DNA of 64,000 nucleotides from positions 36,972,338-37,036,337 of the forward strand of contig CM060199.1 in the NCBI GenBank assembly GCA_030562195.1. Direction: 5' to 3'. Positions 14,901 to 28,420 of this stretch are shown here, in pieces; position 1 is the stretch's first letter, and each line of letters begins with the position of its first letter. The notes under the pieces are model-generated. The model made no database searches. It was not told where the DNA came from and saw only the letters and a list, made by a program, of their open reading frames with translations. A program made the translations under genes and the position numbers. The DNA comes from Nipponacmea schrenckii (taxonomy: Eukaryota > Mollusca > Gastropoda > Lottiidae).

Positions 14901-17900
14901 AATATAAACAGTGTCAGATATCCTTTTCAAACTTCATCGATCTTGTCCATTGTAAACAAAACCTTCCTTGAATTAATTTTTAAAAGCAGTGTCCGATATC
15001 CTTTTCATAGTGCATCGATCTTGTCCATTGTAAACCAAACTTTCCTTGAGATTCCTGATTGTTTTTTTTTACTAATAGTGAACGAGGATTATCGGGAGAT
15101 GGTATAACATTGATTATTACCTGAGCTTTAACATCAAGTATAGTAGTTTCTAGATTCTGTGGATTCATTCTACCAAACTCATCTGTTTCTACAGGTATCA
15201 CATTGTTTATTCCTAATCCAAGGAATGCTGCACCCTTCTTCATGGAATAATGACCCTGGAATAGAAAACCACGATTAAAATAACTACTCAGTAGAGAATA
15301 TTTGTATGAGATCAGAATATACCTAAGGAAAATGTATATGAATTTTTAGCAAATACAGCTAAAAAATATTTTTAACACTGAAATCATCGCTAAGTTTTCC
15401 AGAATATGGTCCCTGATTTGTACATACTGTTTCGAAGCAACGATATCCAAAAGAACAAGCTTATGTGGAATATATCCGTAAACGTCGGGTTCCTTTTTTG
15501 CATTGCATACTTATGGACTAATGGGTCAGAAAATCGAACTAACTATTTGATTATATACCTAATATGATAATTTATTGTGTGACTATTACTAATAACAAAC
15601 CTTTTTAGATGTTAATATACAGAGATTTGGTAAGCCCTGCATACCAGTTGTTTTAACATCGGGAAAGGACTGAAATCTGGCTAGGTTGATACCATACATA
15701 TTGGAAACTGAACCACCTAGAATAAACATTGTTAAATATCAAACCAGTTAATCAATCAATGAAAATTCTCTGTAAAGTATTTTGTAAATATAAGAGTTCT
15801 TACCTGGACAAAATATTGCATCTCCATCTGTAAAGCCAATCAAGGACAACATTTTGGATAAAACTGTCTTTTCCATCAATGTGAATACTGGTGCCACCTC
15901 ATATGTGTACCTGTCAGAGGAAGTATATTTTAAAAACTAATATATAATAAGCTAATAGAAAGCTTGTGGACATACCTTCGGATCAACCGTTTATATATGG
16001 CTCCAATTTAATGTAATTACATCGTGTATCGTTTGAAACTCGAAAAAGTATGATACTTACTGACTTGAATTTAGAGCATCTGTCAACCATGCACCAGCCA
16101 CACCAAATGTGTCCATTCCACCATACAACTGGTTGAAAAAATGAGGATGACCTACGAAATAAAAAGCCGACGATGATAAAACGAACATACAAAAATCATA
16201 CCTATATTATGGTTATATCTAGAAATGGGTGGTTGGCATCAATATTAATGTCTGGGACGCATCTGATAACGAAGTGATCGTTTATAACACAAAACAATTA
16301 TAAAATTTCAAATTTTATTATTGACATTCGAGAAGACGAAATGTTTAAACAGGAAATAACATTTGGACGGAGTCGTAATACGAGTTAGCAGGCGGAGCAC
16401 TGTAATAATTAATAGGGGGAAGTCCTCAAATGACTGTTCAGACGGAGAACTGTACAACGGAGTTGTAAGAGAGAACACTGACACTTGATAGGGCTTAGCA
16501 ACATTACATGGAGAATGGAGAGTTAGATGGGGATGAAGTTGCTGAGGATGAACCTACAGTGGTCGTAATTAGAGATGAACGAGTTTGTATATAATGATGA
16601 AGGAATTTGAATGTGAGAATGAAGAAGCAGGAGACGAATGTAGGTGTAGGTGAATATTAATGAAGAGGCATGGATGGTTGGTTGGTTGATGAAGCAATGG
16701 GTAGGGGAAATGGCGAATATTTGGGTAAATGTGTGTAAAGTGATTGGGGGATGCGGGTGAAGTCATTGACAGCTGAGGATGAAGTTATTGAAAGCTGAGG
16801 ATGAAGTCATTGATAGCCGTGTGCGTAAAGTGATTCGGGATGCGGGTGAAGTCATTGATAGATGAGGGTTAAGTTTTTGACAGCTGAGGATGAAGTTATT
16901 GAAAGCTGAGGATGAAGCCACTGAAAGCTGATGGTTACGTACTTGATAACTGAGGGTGAAGCCATTAAAATGTAGATAACTGAGGGTAGGTGAAATCATT
17001 GCGAACTGAGGATGAAGATTTTGAAAGCTGAGGATGAAGATATTGATACTTGAGGGTGAAGTCGCTGATACTTGAGGGGGGAGTCATTAGGAGATGAGAC
17101 GAAGTTTTGAAGGAAGTGAGGGTGAAGTCATGAACGCTGAGGGTGAAGTGATTCATTATAAACTGAAGTTTATTGGGAACCGAGGGGAAATAATTTGGAA
17201 ATTTAAAGTAATAAGGCTGAAAGGGGAAGTCATTGATAGTTGGGAACCGGGGGGAAGACATTGACAGCTTTAAGGGGGAAGGTAATTTTGAAATGGGGTA
17301 AGTTATTGGGTAGCTGAGGGAGAATCATTCTAAACTGAGGTTAAAGGGCAAGGAACCGAGGGGGGAAACATTAAAGCTGAAAGGGGAAGTCATTGATAGC
17401 TTTAAGATGAAGGCATTTGGGAAACTGAGGGTAAAGAATTTGAAATGAGGGTGAAGATATTGATAGCTGAGGGTGAAGTCATTGAAAGCTGAGGGTAAAG
17501 TCACTAGGAACCGAGGGTGAAGACATTGATAGCTGAGGGTGAAGTCATTGCTAGCTGAAGATGAAGTCATTTGGAATTGAGGGTGAAGAAATTGATAGCT
17601 GAGGGTAAAGTCATTGATAGCTGAGGTTGAAGTCACTGATAGCTGAGGGTAAAAACATTAATAGCTGAGGGTGAAGTCATTGATAGCTGAGGATAAGGAC
17701 ATTGATAGCTGAAGTTGAAGTCATTGATAGCTGAGGTTGAAGTCATTGATAGCTGAGGTTGAAGTCACTGATAGCTGAGGGTAAAGACATTAACAGCTGA
17801 GGGTGAAGTCATTGATAGCTGAGGATGAATACATTGATAGCTGAGGGTGAAGTCATTGATAGCTGAGGTTGAAGTCATTGATAGCTGAGGTTGAAGTCAT

Positions 17901-18715
17901 TGATAGCTGAAGATGAATTCATTGGAAACTGAGGATGAAGACGTTGAGAACTGTAAGGTCAGTGTATCCGTACCTGTTTTAACACTATATTTTACAATTT
18001 GTCTACACATATCTAACAAGGTGGGTTGACTTGTACCCTCTTCTTTTATTTTCAGATCCATCAACTGTTCTAATTCGTGTGGATGTTTCCATTCCACAAC
18101 TTTGCTGAAAAATATTCGGCTATATTTTAGCAGTAATAATCAAGAGTCATAATGTTGAGTTTATTTCAAGTTTAAGCTTGTAGAACATGGGAGCTATGCT
18201 GTGCGTTTTATTCCAAAATAATGTAAAGGAACTTACATTTATCCTAAAACAGGTACAAAATGATAAGCATGAAAAACCTTTTGGTTGTGGGTCCGTTAAC
18301 GTTCACGATAACTTTTATCTATCTCGAATTACCTTTTAACACTCGTGCCTTCAGTTAAAGCATCTTTCATCATAATCTCAAACACATTGTTTAAAAACTT
18401 CTCATCTATTGTTTGTCTGGTTTCTGAAAAGTAAATATCTAGGATAAAAAAAGAATAGCTAAGCTGGACATTTTTAAATTTTGAAATACGTGCTACCAGT
18501 TCAATCAGCTGACGAAACTACTCATTAGAACACCTTTTCCTCAAGATAGATTGCATGTACTAAGACATTTCCTTTGGCAAGACTTCTGAGTTCATTTTGC
18601 GAATATAAGTCACATCAATGAATCCAGAAACGCTCACGATTGTATATGCAAAATTTTCTTTTATAAATATCTTACTTTTACACGCAGGAACACCGTTGTT
18701 GATTTCAGAAGACAT
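11946..18715 (-). CDS. CSAD: Cysteine sulfinic acid / acidic amino-acid decarboxylase (CSAD/GADL1-like), 13 exons, 496 aa
   Basis: PLP-dependent group II decarboxylase; family members turn cysteine sulfinate into hypotaurine or aspartate into beta-alanine. Exons in transcript order: 18676-18715, 18333-18423, 17974-18104, 16061-16151, 15804-15910, 15601-15716, 15121-15255, 14661-14842, 14348-14426, 13411-13610, 13057-13111, 12750-12839, 11946-12119. All junctions are GT-AG and in phase; total 1491 nt, 496 aa, close to vertebrate CSAD (about 493). Visible motifs: [20 protein letters not shown], the PLP-ring Asp in HVDAAWGG, and the Schiff-base lysine in NPHKMMG at about residue 308. The [18 protein letters not shown] and [10 protein letters not shown] segments match CSAD/GADL1 better than glutamate decarboxylase. 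Start chosen at MSSEINNG, 6 nt after a 3' splice site, so a 5' UTR intron is likely. No breaks. Substrate (cysteine sulfinate or aspartate) cannot be settled from sequence. Confidence 0.95.
13996..14163. mobile_element. hAT-like MITE (168 bp) in a decarboxylase intron
   Basis: Non-autonomous element lying in the intron between the ninth and tenth exons of the decarboxylase gene. Left end CAGGCCCGTAGCC and right end GGCTCCGGGCCTG are imperfect inverted repeats. The flanking 8-mers TATGGAGA and TATGATAA are only partly alike, so the target duplication has decayed or is uncertain. The interior matches a second copy at 50573-50692. Confidence 0.7.
14909..15051. repeat. 78-bp tandem duplication in intron
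   Basis: Two copies starting at 14909 and 14987 share CAGTGT(C)GATATCCTTTTC, ATCGATCTTGTCCATTGTAA and CTTCCTTGA. It lies in the intron between exons 7 and 8 of the decarboxylase and does not touch the exons. Confidence 0.85.
16500..17955. repeat. 22-bp minisatellite in decarboxylase intron
   Basis: Array of a roughly 22-bp unit (TGATAGCTGAGGGTGAAGTCAT and variants), cleanest at 17460-17950 and increasingly ragged toward 16500. It fills most of the intron between the third (17974-18104) and fourth (16061-16151) exons and ends 18 bp from the 5' splice site. The open frames on the minus strand are by-products of the repeat. The part at 17150-17450 is unusually noisy (runs of G, lost bases). Confidence 0.92.
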
Positions 18716-18721
18716 TGTGAC

Positions 18722-21700
18722 CTACAATGAAAAAGTGACAGCCATGTTATGTGGTGCTATTATAAATCTCAATATAAGTGGGTGTATGTTGTTGTTACCC
18801 GCATCCGTTGAAACTTTCTTTTGCGGTAGTGACTACGGTTTAAATTGGACTTCGTTGTTAAAGTTTTACAATCTGTTTACTATTCGTGCTGAGAGTTATG
18901 TAATATGATCAGAATAGAACTACCATTTACCAGTATACTGTCATTATAAGTTATTTATTTATCATCATTTTCACATTTTTTGTATAGTTTAATGTTTATT
19001 ATTTATTGTATGTAAGTAACCTGTGGCGTGTCAGCTTCACTTTAATTTAAGTAGAATGTGTGACACAGACGGAATTTTTCTGAGTTATTCTCTCATTTGT
19101 TTATATTTTATCTCACATCGTCTTGAAACTTGGTTAAAAATTAAGAAACAGAGCGTAACATCTGGGTCTTAATCCTAACATTAATTTAAAGGGATAGATT
19201 CATCGTCCATTCAATCAATCGTACCTTGAACGCTAGTCAGTGGTCGTCCTACTGTTGACAGCTCAAACCCAATAATGCATCCAGAACGTTTTGTGTTTTA
19301 AAGTTAATATAGAAAGACATAGGGCCTACATAAATAAAAAGGGGAATCCTTGTTTAAGTTATTTTTAGATGATTTATACCAATCTCAATTTACATATACT
19401 CAAGATCAAAAAAATCAATCCCCGGAAATAGCGAAGCGAATATGTCCCTTTAAGGCCTACAAGAAGGAAAACCAATACACCAATCTATGACCATATTATT
19501 ATAGAAGAGTAGGGCAATCGAAGGCAAACGGAATTGGCTAAAATTTCCCTTATTGCACTCTGCATGGCGTCTTCATTTGCTCAATTTGCTGCAAAAGAGT
19601 AGGACGTAAAACTCCATTCACAAATAAAATTAAAAATAACTTTATTGCTAAGCGGATTTTACAAAAATGGATTTCAACATTTGGATACATCCAGTCCAAA
19701 GTGTATCATAGATTTTCATAAAGCTACCAGTAACATAGATGGTATAGACCTAATAGCATGGACGGCCATATGGCGTATTCATTACTTTGTTCATACTTTA
19801 TAGAGCATATTTTTATCTATTAACATATTTCGTTTTATCTTTAATTAGTACAAATCGAAATTATATTTGGCTTTCGTTTATTTTTAGCATTCAGTGTGAA
19901 TTGACCTCAACTAAAGGACCACTAACTTTGTCAGAACTTCTCATGATCTATTGAACCGAAAAAAAAACCCTACCGTAAATCATGTAAAATGTTACATTCA
20001 AATTAATGAGTAAAAATTGCAAATCCATGCAAATAAAATGTCAAAGGATAATCTTTAGTAAAATGAATGAAATATAAGAGAAGATAGTTCTTGCAATTTT
20101 CAGTAACGTATCGCTATCGTTTTATGTATGTTAACTGCTGCAATCATAACTCCGAGAATTTCCGATATATACGCCTGTATCTATACTGTATATGAAGTTG
20201 ACAAGAATCTTAAACAATCCATTATATACCGCATAGAAAATAAAACGATTTCAATGATTCATAGATAATATAAGTGAATTAAACAGCCAAATTTAATTAC
20301 CTTTGAATGACGTAACAACAATATCCAGTTTAAATCAGTGAGTTATGAGAATATATCAAGAATAACTCGGCACTTGCAATCTAGCGTTTATATGCTAATT
20401 AAGATAGCGGGGAAATTTACCGGTAAGGTGAAGGTCGATGAACTGGCTAATTCCCTCACAGGGTCAAGCACAAAGTGACAAAGATAAAAATCCAAACAAT
20501 TGTATATAGGATACAGTGTTATATTGCAGGGGCATAGCCATAGGTTTGTGAGGGCAAGGGTTTGGTTAATAAATGAGGGCGTGGCTGTATGGCTATGTTA
20601 TTAATATCCGTTGTATACAAGATATTCTTAATTTACATAACTTCAATATTCTTACAAAGAATATACAGGAGGTATCAAAGAGAGAGTAAGATTTCTCTGT
20701 TTTTCAAACAATTTATCAACAACTATACCAAACCATACCATATACAACGTTAAGATTGAGGTGGACATTTTAGGAATTATGGAAAATGGTGGAGATATGT
20801 CTTCGGATCTTCGGACCCCTCTTCACAGATCAGCTGCACATAACAGTGATTGCCTAACTGTATGTGTGGCCTAGTTTACGTTCAATGTCCCCTTTCGAAA
20901 AGTGCACTCGGTTGCAAATTTATTATGTTTAACCAGAAGAAAAAATAATTTGATTTGAACATAATTCTCTTGACTTATGTACTATTGATACATATATGTA
21001 TATATTTAAGTTTTTTTTATCAGATTTCTCTCTTATATAGTACTAAGAATTCCCCGCTTTAAAATATACGCATAGATGTATATTTTAGAACGTATCAATA
21101 GAATCTGTTAGTTCATGCATGAGTTAAAATCATGCTATTTTATGACCTATTTCCACTGCATTATTTATCAGCGTGACATGTAGGTCTATCCATAGCAACC
21201 GAATCAATAAAACTGTGGTCCATCCGAGTTTCATTCTCCCAGCTATCTCAATTCATCTCTTTGAGACGTACGCATGGATTTAAATTTTAGAACTTAATAA
21301 TGGGACCTTACTAATAGTTCATGTCATTATGTGAATTATTTATACCGCATTATCTATCAACATGTAAAATGACATGTAAAATATGTCTAACCATAGCAAC
21401 CGAGTCAATAACAGTTCAATTTACCCAACCGTGTCAATCTTCCTGCTATTTCGATTTCAATTTACTTCTTCTTCCATGATTCCGAAGAACAAAGTTACAA
21501 ACAAAGCATTGGGCCACGGGGCCACCTTGACCCAGAGTGGAGCAGTAATAGCTTAGTTAATCTTTTTTCTATTATTCTTTACAGACTAGACAGAGCTATG
21601 TTGAGTCATTCTATATTTTAGTTATATGACACAATATTTGAACTCTGCATAGTCGATATCAAATCTTTAATTTCGACACGTAGGCTATTATTAAACGTGT

Positions 21701-24150
21701 ATCTTTATAAAGTCTATTATAGTTGATTGATGGTTTCATAGCAGCGACGACAGATGTCCAGTGTTCTCAAAGACCATGGTTTGTTGTTTTCCAGGGTTGA
21801 TTTGGGTCTTGATATATGTATATAGTCTCAGAATTACTAAAACTGTACAAAAAATCTCATAATTACTTAGAATAAACCTCAAATAAGAAATTTAAGTTAC
21901 TTTTTCTGTTAAATATTTTCTGCATATGACGTCAAATAGGAATAATTGAGGACACATATGGATTTAAAGGTTCACTTAGTCAGCAGTGGGCTCACTTAAG
22001 AAAAATCCCGATTTTGAGACCAGGGTAGGCTACTGTTGATCATTTTATTAAATTTTTATTAGTATCGGTATCGGGAACATTGTTCTTGCATCATTTCAGA
22101 CAACCATCGACTAAAAAAAAATTGGAATCGTGCAAATGGAAGTTAAACATTGCCCTAATATAGCACGCCCCTTTACAATCGGTTTGTAAGGGACATTTCA
22201 TTGCAAGTTACGTCTTCTTCATTAAGGTACACGTTTTGATGCGCCATCAAAAATTGGGGATTTTCCGCACCTTCGTGGTTGGGGGGTTCGGACTAGGTGA
22301 AATAGCACTTATTCTGTGATGTCCATGGGATTGAGACACTAAATACAGCAAGACTAATAGGGTTGAATATTCATCATTATTACCCCATGTCTTTAAATTT
22401 TGCATATTGCATATTCAAAAATCACAAATGACAATATTGTAAACAGTAAGACCAAATTAATAATTTGATGAGTTCTTATTTTCTCTTTCTCTATATCCTC
22501 TTTCAAACCAGAGTGAATACTTGGCTCGCACACCGTCTCGGATTAAACAAGGGCACCAGCTAATCCACCCACCAGTCGAAATCTCGACCAAGAGCAATAA
22601 AGCAACTAACCGTGTACCAACATCGTCAATCGGAGACCCGGTAAGGTAGATATTTCTTTCATCACAGTAACTGGAACATGATCTACAGAACTGTCTCTGT
22701 CCAATCGCCTCCCCTTTCCATTACTTACCGGGAATATTCCTACATGAACCCCAAAACCCACTCAAACACGCACCTTACTCTTTTAAAAGCATTCATGTCC
22801 CACTAGTCTGGACACACAATATGAAATGTGCAAAGAAGACACTGTATGTAGCAAGGTGAACGAACTCCTAAATGCATACATAAATTAAAAGTATGTTTAC
22901 ATTATTTCCAGGGGAGGGCCAGTTCCTGCTTCTTTTACGATTTCCAAAGACCAATATTTCTTGAAAATACTCCAGTTAATTGTCCCACACGAGTGCGTGT
23001 ACCAATAAATAGGTGTACTTAAAAATAACAACGTTTAAAGAGAAAGTCTCTCCTAAAATATCAGATTTCGCATCGGGCATACGATGCATAATGAATGATT
23101 TACCGCAAACATCTATTTCCTATGTATGTCGTGTATGTTCGAGAAAAACGAAGTGTTATGAATAGTGTTTACATGCCAAGTCATGTGATCATTGTGTCAC
23201 ATGAGAAAAAGAGAAGCAAAGTGAGCGAGAAGTTTGTAAGAAAGGTGATTCCGAAGTTCTTAATTTCTTGATTCTTTTATTTGTCCCAGCTTGGGTTGTC
23301 CATTTATGTTCAAGCATTTTGAAATCGTTCTATCTCCATAATTATTTTTGAATGACATATTTGTTATTGCCTACATTTAAAGTTAAATCAGTCAGTCGTG
23401 TAAGGCATGAACGAAAACGAAAGTAGGTTTCTGTTCAACTTCTTGTTAGTTTTTGATATGCCTTTGCTGAGATCAGTTGATTTTATACATTTGACTGTGA
23501 CATCATATTTATTGATTATTATTTCCATCTGTCCATAGTTGGGTATTTCATACAGATTATTGACCCATATCAACAATTTAAGTCACAGTGTTCAGTAATG
23601 CCTATTTATATACATTACAGCATTAGGCCTAATTCAGATGATGCACTTTAGCCCACATACAATATTATTGGATTCTATTGACTATTTGGAGGCTGACATT
23701 CCAATTATCTTAAACAATTTAGATAAATGATAAGAACTTTGGATAAAATCAATTATGAGTTTAACTCATGTGACTATTAATAATATATCAAGCAAAACAG
23801 CTTGTTATATCAAATCATTATAAATATTTACAATTACTTTGTAATAAGAATATCTTTACAAAGTTAAGTCAAATTGTTGGTTGGTCAAACAAACAAGTAA
23901 AACAAAGTAACAATTCACACAAGGTGAGTATAATATAGCTGCAAATGATGAAAATATTTCTATATACTGAGCTTATAATGACTAATGGTATAAACTTTGA
24001 TTGACATTGATTCAGACCGAGCAGGTAAATGCTTGGAGGTGCTAAAATACTGTTTTGGTAAGACCTGTTATATATCATCACAGAAATTGTACTAATGAGG
24101 TTATCATGTATATCCAGAATGGAATGGATATCACTGTCTTTATTTATTTC
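18722..24150. other. Non-coding spacer between decarboxylase and first sulfatase
   Basis: About 5.4 kb without a supportable exon. Contains an isolated copy of GAGTAGGACGTAAAA (about 19600), which recurs near 34938, and a GC-richer patch around 20525-20600 resembling a transposon end. The decarboxylase promoter and its non-coding first exon should lie in the left part; the 5' UTR of the sulfatase gene in the right part. Confidence 0.5.
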
Positions 24151-24165
24151 AGTGTTGAAGTTAAG

Positions 24166-27100
24166 ATGTTGTATAAGCTAGTGATATTATTATTGTATCA
24201 GAGTGTATTGACACTTGCAGCACCAAATATTATATTTATTGTTGCTGATGACTTGGTAGGTTCATTTTACTGAACCCAGAATTATCATTTGATTTTTCTT
24301 CCACAGGAACTTTTGATGTTTGTTGATGAGTTTGTTCCCATTATTGCATAAGTACCCATTGTTTCTAAACCACACCCCATTGGCCCATTCATCATACTTC
24401 CTGTCGTAATACAATTGTGGGAAATAAATATTCTAAGCAAATTTTTTTTCTATCAAAATTAATCTAGAATCTGTCTAGAAAATTTCAGACTATTAAATCC
24501 GTTCATTTCTTATTGAGTTTAAATGATGAAGAGGTCTTAGTTTAATACTGGTTAATAAGACCATTCAAGATGCAATGTTTAGTACCAGGATATCAGATGA
24601 CAATTTTGGAAACAAATTGTAAATTCTCAACTTGTAGGGTACCTTCTCATGCTCTGGCTCCCTTCTCTTGACTCTTATATTTGCTCTTACTTGGTTGTAT
24701 GTAGCTCTTTTAGCCAGGAAAAAGGTATTAGAATTTTCAAATAGGAACAATGATCTTCAAAGACATCAGTTTTATTTTAGGGATGGGATGATGTCAGCTT
24801 TCATGGTTCTGAACAAATACCAACACCTAATATAGATGCTCTAGCTACTAATGGTATTATATTGAATAATTATTATGTTTCACCTATTTGTACTCCAACA
24901 AGAAGCGCTATAATGACTGGTAGACATCCAATACATACAGGTAAGTCTGTTGTTACAGTTCTTTGCTATGAATTCAATACTTGCTACTCTCAGAATCATT
25001 GGTCATGCATCAGAGTTTTGACTGACCTTAAGGGGATTCCAACCCATGGAACCCAATCACCTTGCAGACAACAACCCAACTTGCTGTGGACAGACCCAGC
25101 ATTTTAGGGAAGTATTGGCCTTCATACATTACAAAGTTTTTAACCTCTTAAAGAAATACTCACATTCTGCATATGCAGACATGTATAGGTAATAATGTTT
25201 GAAAGCAGCAACAACAGGCACTGAAGCATTCCAATCCTTCATTATTAGTTGTAAAGTTTGTTTACTGATGATGATTTGTGATATTTTCCAGGAATGCAGC
25301 ATTCAGTTATTGTGGGTGATCAACCTTATGGTTTACCATTAAATGAATCTATTATGCCACAGTTTTTTAGTACATTAGGATATGAATCACATATAGTGGG
25401 CAAGGTAAAGTTTACATTCTTTGAGTTTGGTGTAGTGTAGTTTCTAATGTAAGTGACTCTTATAGTCGGCTGTGATAGTACTTTGATCAAGTTTCATATC
25501 ATCTGAAATTGAGTGAAATGTCATAGATGAAAATTTCAATAGATGACTTTTTAATTTATTACTTACAATAGCAAATCTTATTTATTTTACATTGATTTGG
25601 GATGAACCTAAAGTACCTCTTATTATTCTAATGACTATATGATATACTTGAAACAAGTATCTATAACTAAATTTGATTTTTGTTTCAGTGGCACTTGGGA
25701 TTTTTTGCTCAAGAATACACACCATTGTTCCGTGGTTTCCAGACTCATCTGGGATATTGGTTAGGAGCGGAGGATTATTTTGATCATACAGCTGAGGCAG
25801 AAACGGTACCTTATAAGGTTATATTATGTTAAAATAGGGCATGTGGTATAAGATAGCAACATGTAGTATATTCAGTTTATATTTTTTTTGGTTGGAATAG
25901 ATAAGACATCTTCTTATTTCTAGAACTCTCGAAAGATTTAGACCTAGTTTAAGATTTGCATAACAGCCTCAAGAGTATATATTTTTCTCAAGATTAACTC
26001 TGAAACCTTTTTTCGTTCCACAAAAGTTTTTTACAAGTATTCATAGAACAATAATTTGCTGTTTATCTGTAAATTAATTACGGAGTATCTTAATTATCTT
26101 TATTATTATCTGTTTATTTTTGTTTAGAATCAATATGGTTTAGATTTCCGTGATAATATGACAGTACTGTCAACAGAAAATGGAACCTATTCCACTGAGT
26201 TATTTACTAAACAAGCTGTTACTATAATACAGAATCAAGATCATAGTAAAGTAAGTCTTTTACACAAGATAATTAAATAATTGATTTTGGAAGATAAAAA
26301 CAGCTGTTTGAGTTTCTAAGCCATATTTTCCATTAGGAATGTTCTTCATAACCCCTTTCATGCTAATGAAGCTTAACAGAATTGATTTGCTATTTCAGCC
26401 CCTATTTCTATATTTACCATTTCAAGCTGTGCATAGCGGTAACTTAGATGAAGAACCCTTGCAGGCACCACAAGAATATATTGATAGATTTCCTAATATA
26501 CAGAATAAAAATAGAAGAACTTTTGCTGGTGGGTGAAAAAATACAATCTATTCATTCTATCTATAGATGTCTCACTTGCACTCAAAAGCCTCTATATCAT
26601 GTATGAGTAAATCTTAAGTAAATGAAGGTTTCAGTTTGGTTAAATATTTATGCCTGTTTCTAATACTGTAATATATAAGTAAGATTTATAAGATGTTGTA
26701 TCGTTTAACTGCTGTTAATGTTATATATTGTGCTATGTGCTAATTTGATAATGATCTGTACATTTATTATTGGGAATGTTATACATATTTTTGTGATATA
26801 ATAAATCTAGGTATGGTATCAGCATTAGATGATGCTGTTGGTGCTATTGTTGATGCTCTATCAGAAGAAGGAATGTTGTCTAATTCTATAATTGTATTTA
26901 CAACTGATAATGGAGGTCCATCTAATGGTTTTGATGGTAATGCTGCAAGTAACTATCCACTGAGGTAAAATATTTGTCCTGGTTTTAAAACTTTTATTCG
27001 ATGTGAGCTAGTTTATTAATTTCTCATCAGTTATAAGCAAGACTTGAATATCAATAATAACATAACAAACTATTACACCTGAACTGATCTTAAGTCTGGT

Positions 27101-27886
27101 TACCCACGCATTTTAATTGTTTTTGTACAAATATATCATAAAACCATGAATCATTATTTTAGAGGATTAAAAGCAACATTATGGGAAGGTGGTGTTCGAG
27201 GAAATGGTTTGATATATAGTCCATTATTACAGACTCAGCGATATGTCTCGCAGCAAATGATGCATGTTACTGATTGGCTACCTACATTATTCAGAGCTGC
27301 TGGAGGTGATCCTAATGGATTAAGAAATATGGATGGGTTTGATATGTGGGATATGTTATCTTATAATGATGATCATTCTCCACGAACTGAGATATTACAT
27401 AATATAGATCCTATTGAACAGAAAGCTGCTATACGTGTCAATGATTATAAGTTATTAACTGGTAATATTAATATGAGGTATGATAGCTGGTATCCACCAT
27501 ACCAACTAGAAGAAGATACAGTTAATTTACATGTAGATAATTATAAATCATATACTTCAATAGACTATGAGGAAAAGGTATTTAAGGACAGGCAGAATGT
27601 GGTAGACATGAAAATTCCCCATACCACTGTGAAGATACAATGTGGACAAAAACCAGCTAACGCTAGCACTAACTGTAATCCTAAAGTATATCCCTGTCTC
27701 TATCATATACCATCTGATCCGTGTGAATACAACAATATCGCTGCTTCCAACCATGACTTAGTCTTAGAGCTATTACAGAGATTACAGGATTACAGTCGTG
27801 GAATGATACCTCCTGGAAATAAACCATTTGATCCCAAAGGTGACCCAAAATATCACAACAATACTTGGGTACCTTGGGTTAAGTAA
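24166..27886 (+). CDS. Arylsulfatase B-like sulfatase, copy 1 (8 exons, 536 aa)
   Basis: Secreted or lysosomal type I sulfatase of the ARSB/ARSI/ARSJ group, which removes sulfate esters, classically from N-acetylgalactosamine 4-sulfate. Exons: 24166-24255, 24781-24940, 25292-25404, 25689-25805, 26128-26250, 26399-26528, 26811-26964, 27163-27886; all GT-AG, in phase, 1611 nt. Signal peptide at residues 1-19 ([14 protein letters not shown]). Active-site residues are all present: metal ligands Asp28-Asp29 (IVADDL), formylglycine Cys67 in [12 protein letters not shown], Lys121 and His123 (VGKWHLG, split by an intron), His213 (QAVHSG), Asp277-Asn278 (TTDNGG), Lys299 (LKATLWEGG). Length matches human ARSB (533 aa). 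A 3' splice site 13 nt before the ATG implies a 5' UTR intron. Partner of the inverted paralogue at 30425-35907. Natural substrate unknown; algal sulfated polysaccharides are possible in a grazing mollusc (inference). Confidence 0.95.
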
Positions 27887-28340
27887 AATATTCCTGTTAA
27901 TACTGGTTTTTTGTCAAAATGTTAATCAGCATCATTCCTTTTTACACATTACTTAATATTACTATAAACAAATGCTTAGTATGATTTATTTGATTTTTTT
28001 ACTGTTACTTTTTTTTTTTTACTTTATACAACTTCATGAAGAACAATTGACAATCTTATTATGTTCTTTACTACATATGAATTTGAAAAATTTCATCTCT
28101 TTTTTGTTTCTTACCAGTTTTGTATCTTCATATCAGTTCAAATTTTTAACTTCAAAATAAGTCCTGCATGGTCAGTGTGTAAAACATGGTTTCATTTAAC
28201 CTTATCCTATGTGCTGAAGATTTATTGTATTTTATTGTATAAGCCAAACATTCTGTGATTCAAATTGTATTTGTCTTGAAATATGTTGTTTTACACACAC
28301 ATATCCCAATATATATTGTATTTGTCTAATATACATATTC

Positions 28341-28346
28341 AATAAA
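28341..28346 (+). promoter_or_regulatory. Poly(A) signal, sulfatase copy 1
   Basis: AATAAA about 455 nt after the sulfatase stop and about 75 nt before the retrotransposon insertion; likely end of the transcript. Confidence 0.4.
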
Positions 28347-28420
28347 ATTCTTTTTTCAAGAACATGACTTATGTTGAGTTCAGCTTTGTAAGACCTATAA
28401 CCAGTAATTGTATGCTATAC

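Noticed and set aside
16569..17636. Series of minus-strand frames rich in Ser/Phe/Thr/His
   Set aside because: By-products of the 22-bp minisatellite in the decarboxylase intron.
20525..20610. Transposon with end CAGGGGCATAGCCATAGG and an inverted TATGGCTATG
   Set aside because: The two halves pair over only about 10 bp, no target duplication was found, and no second end is visible.
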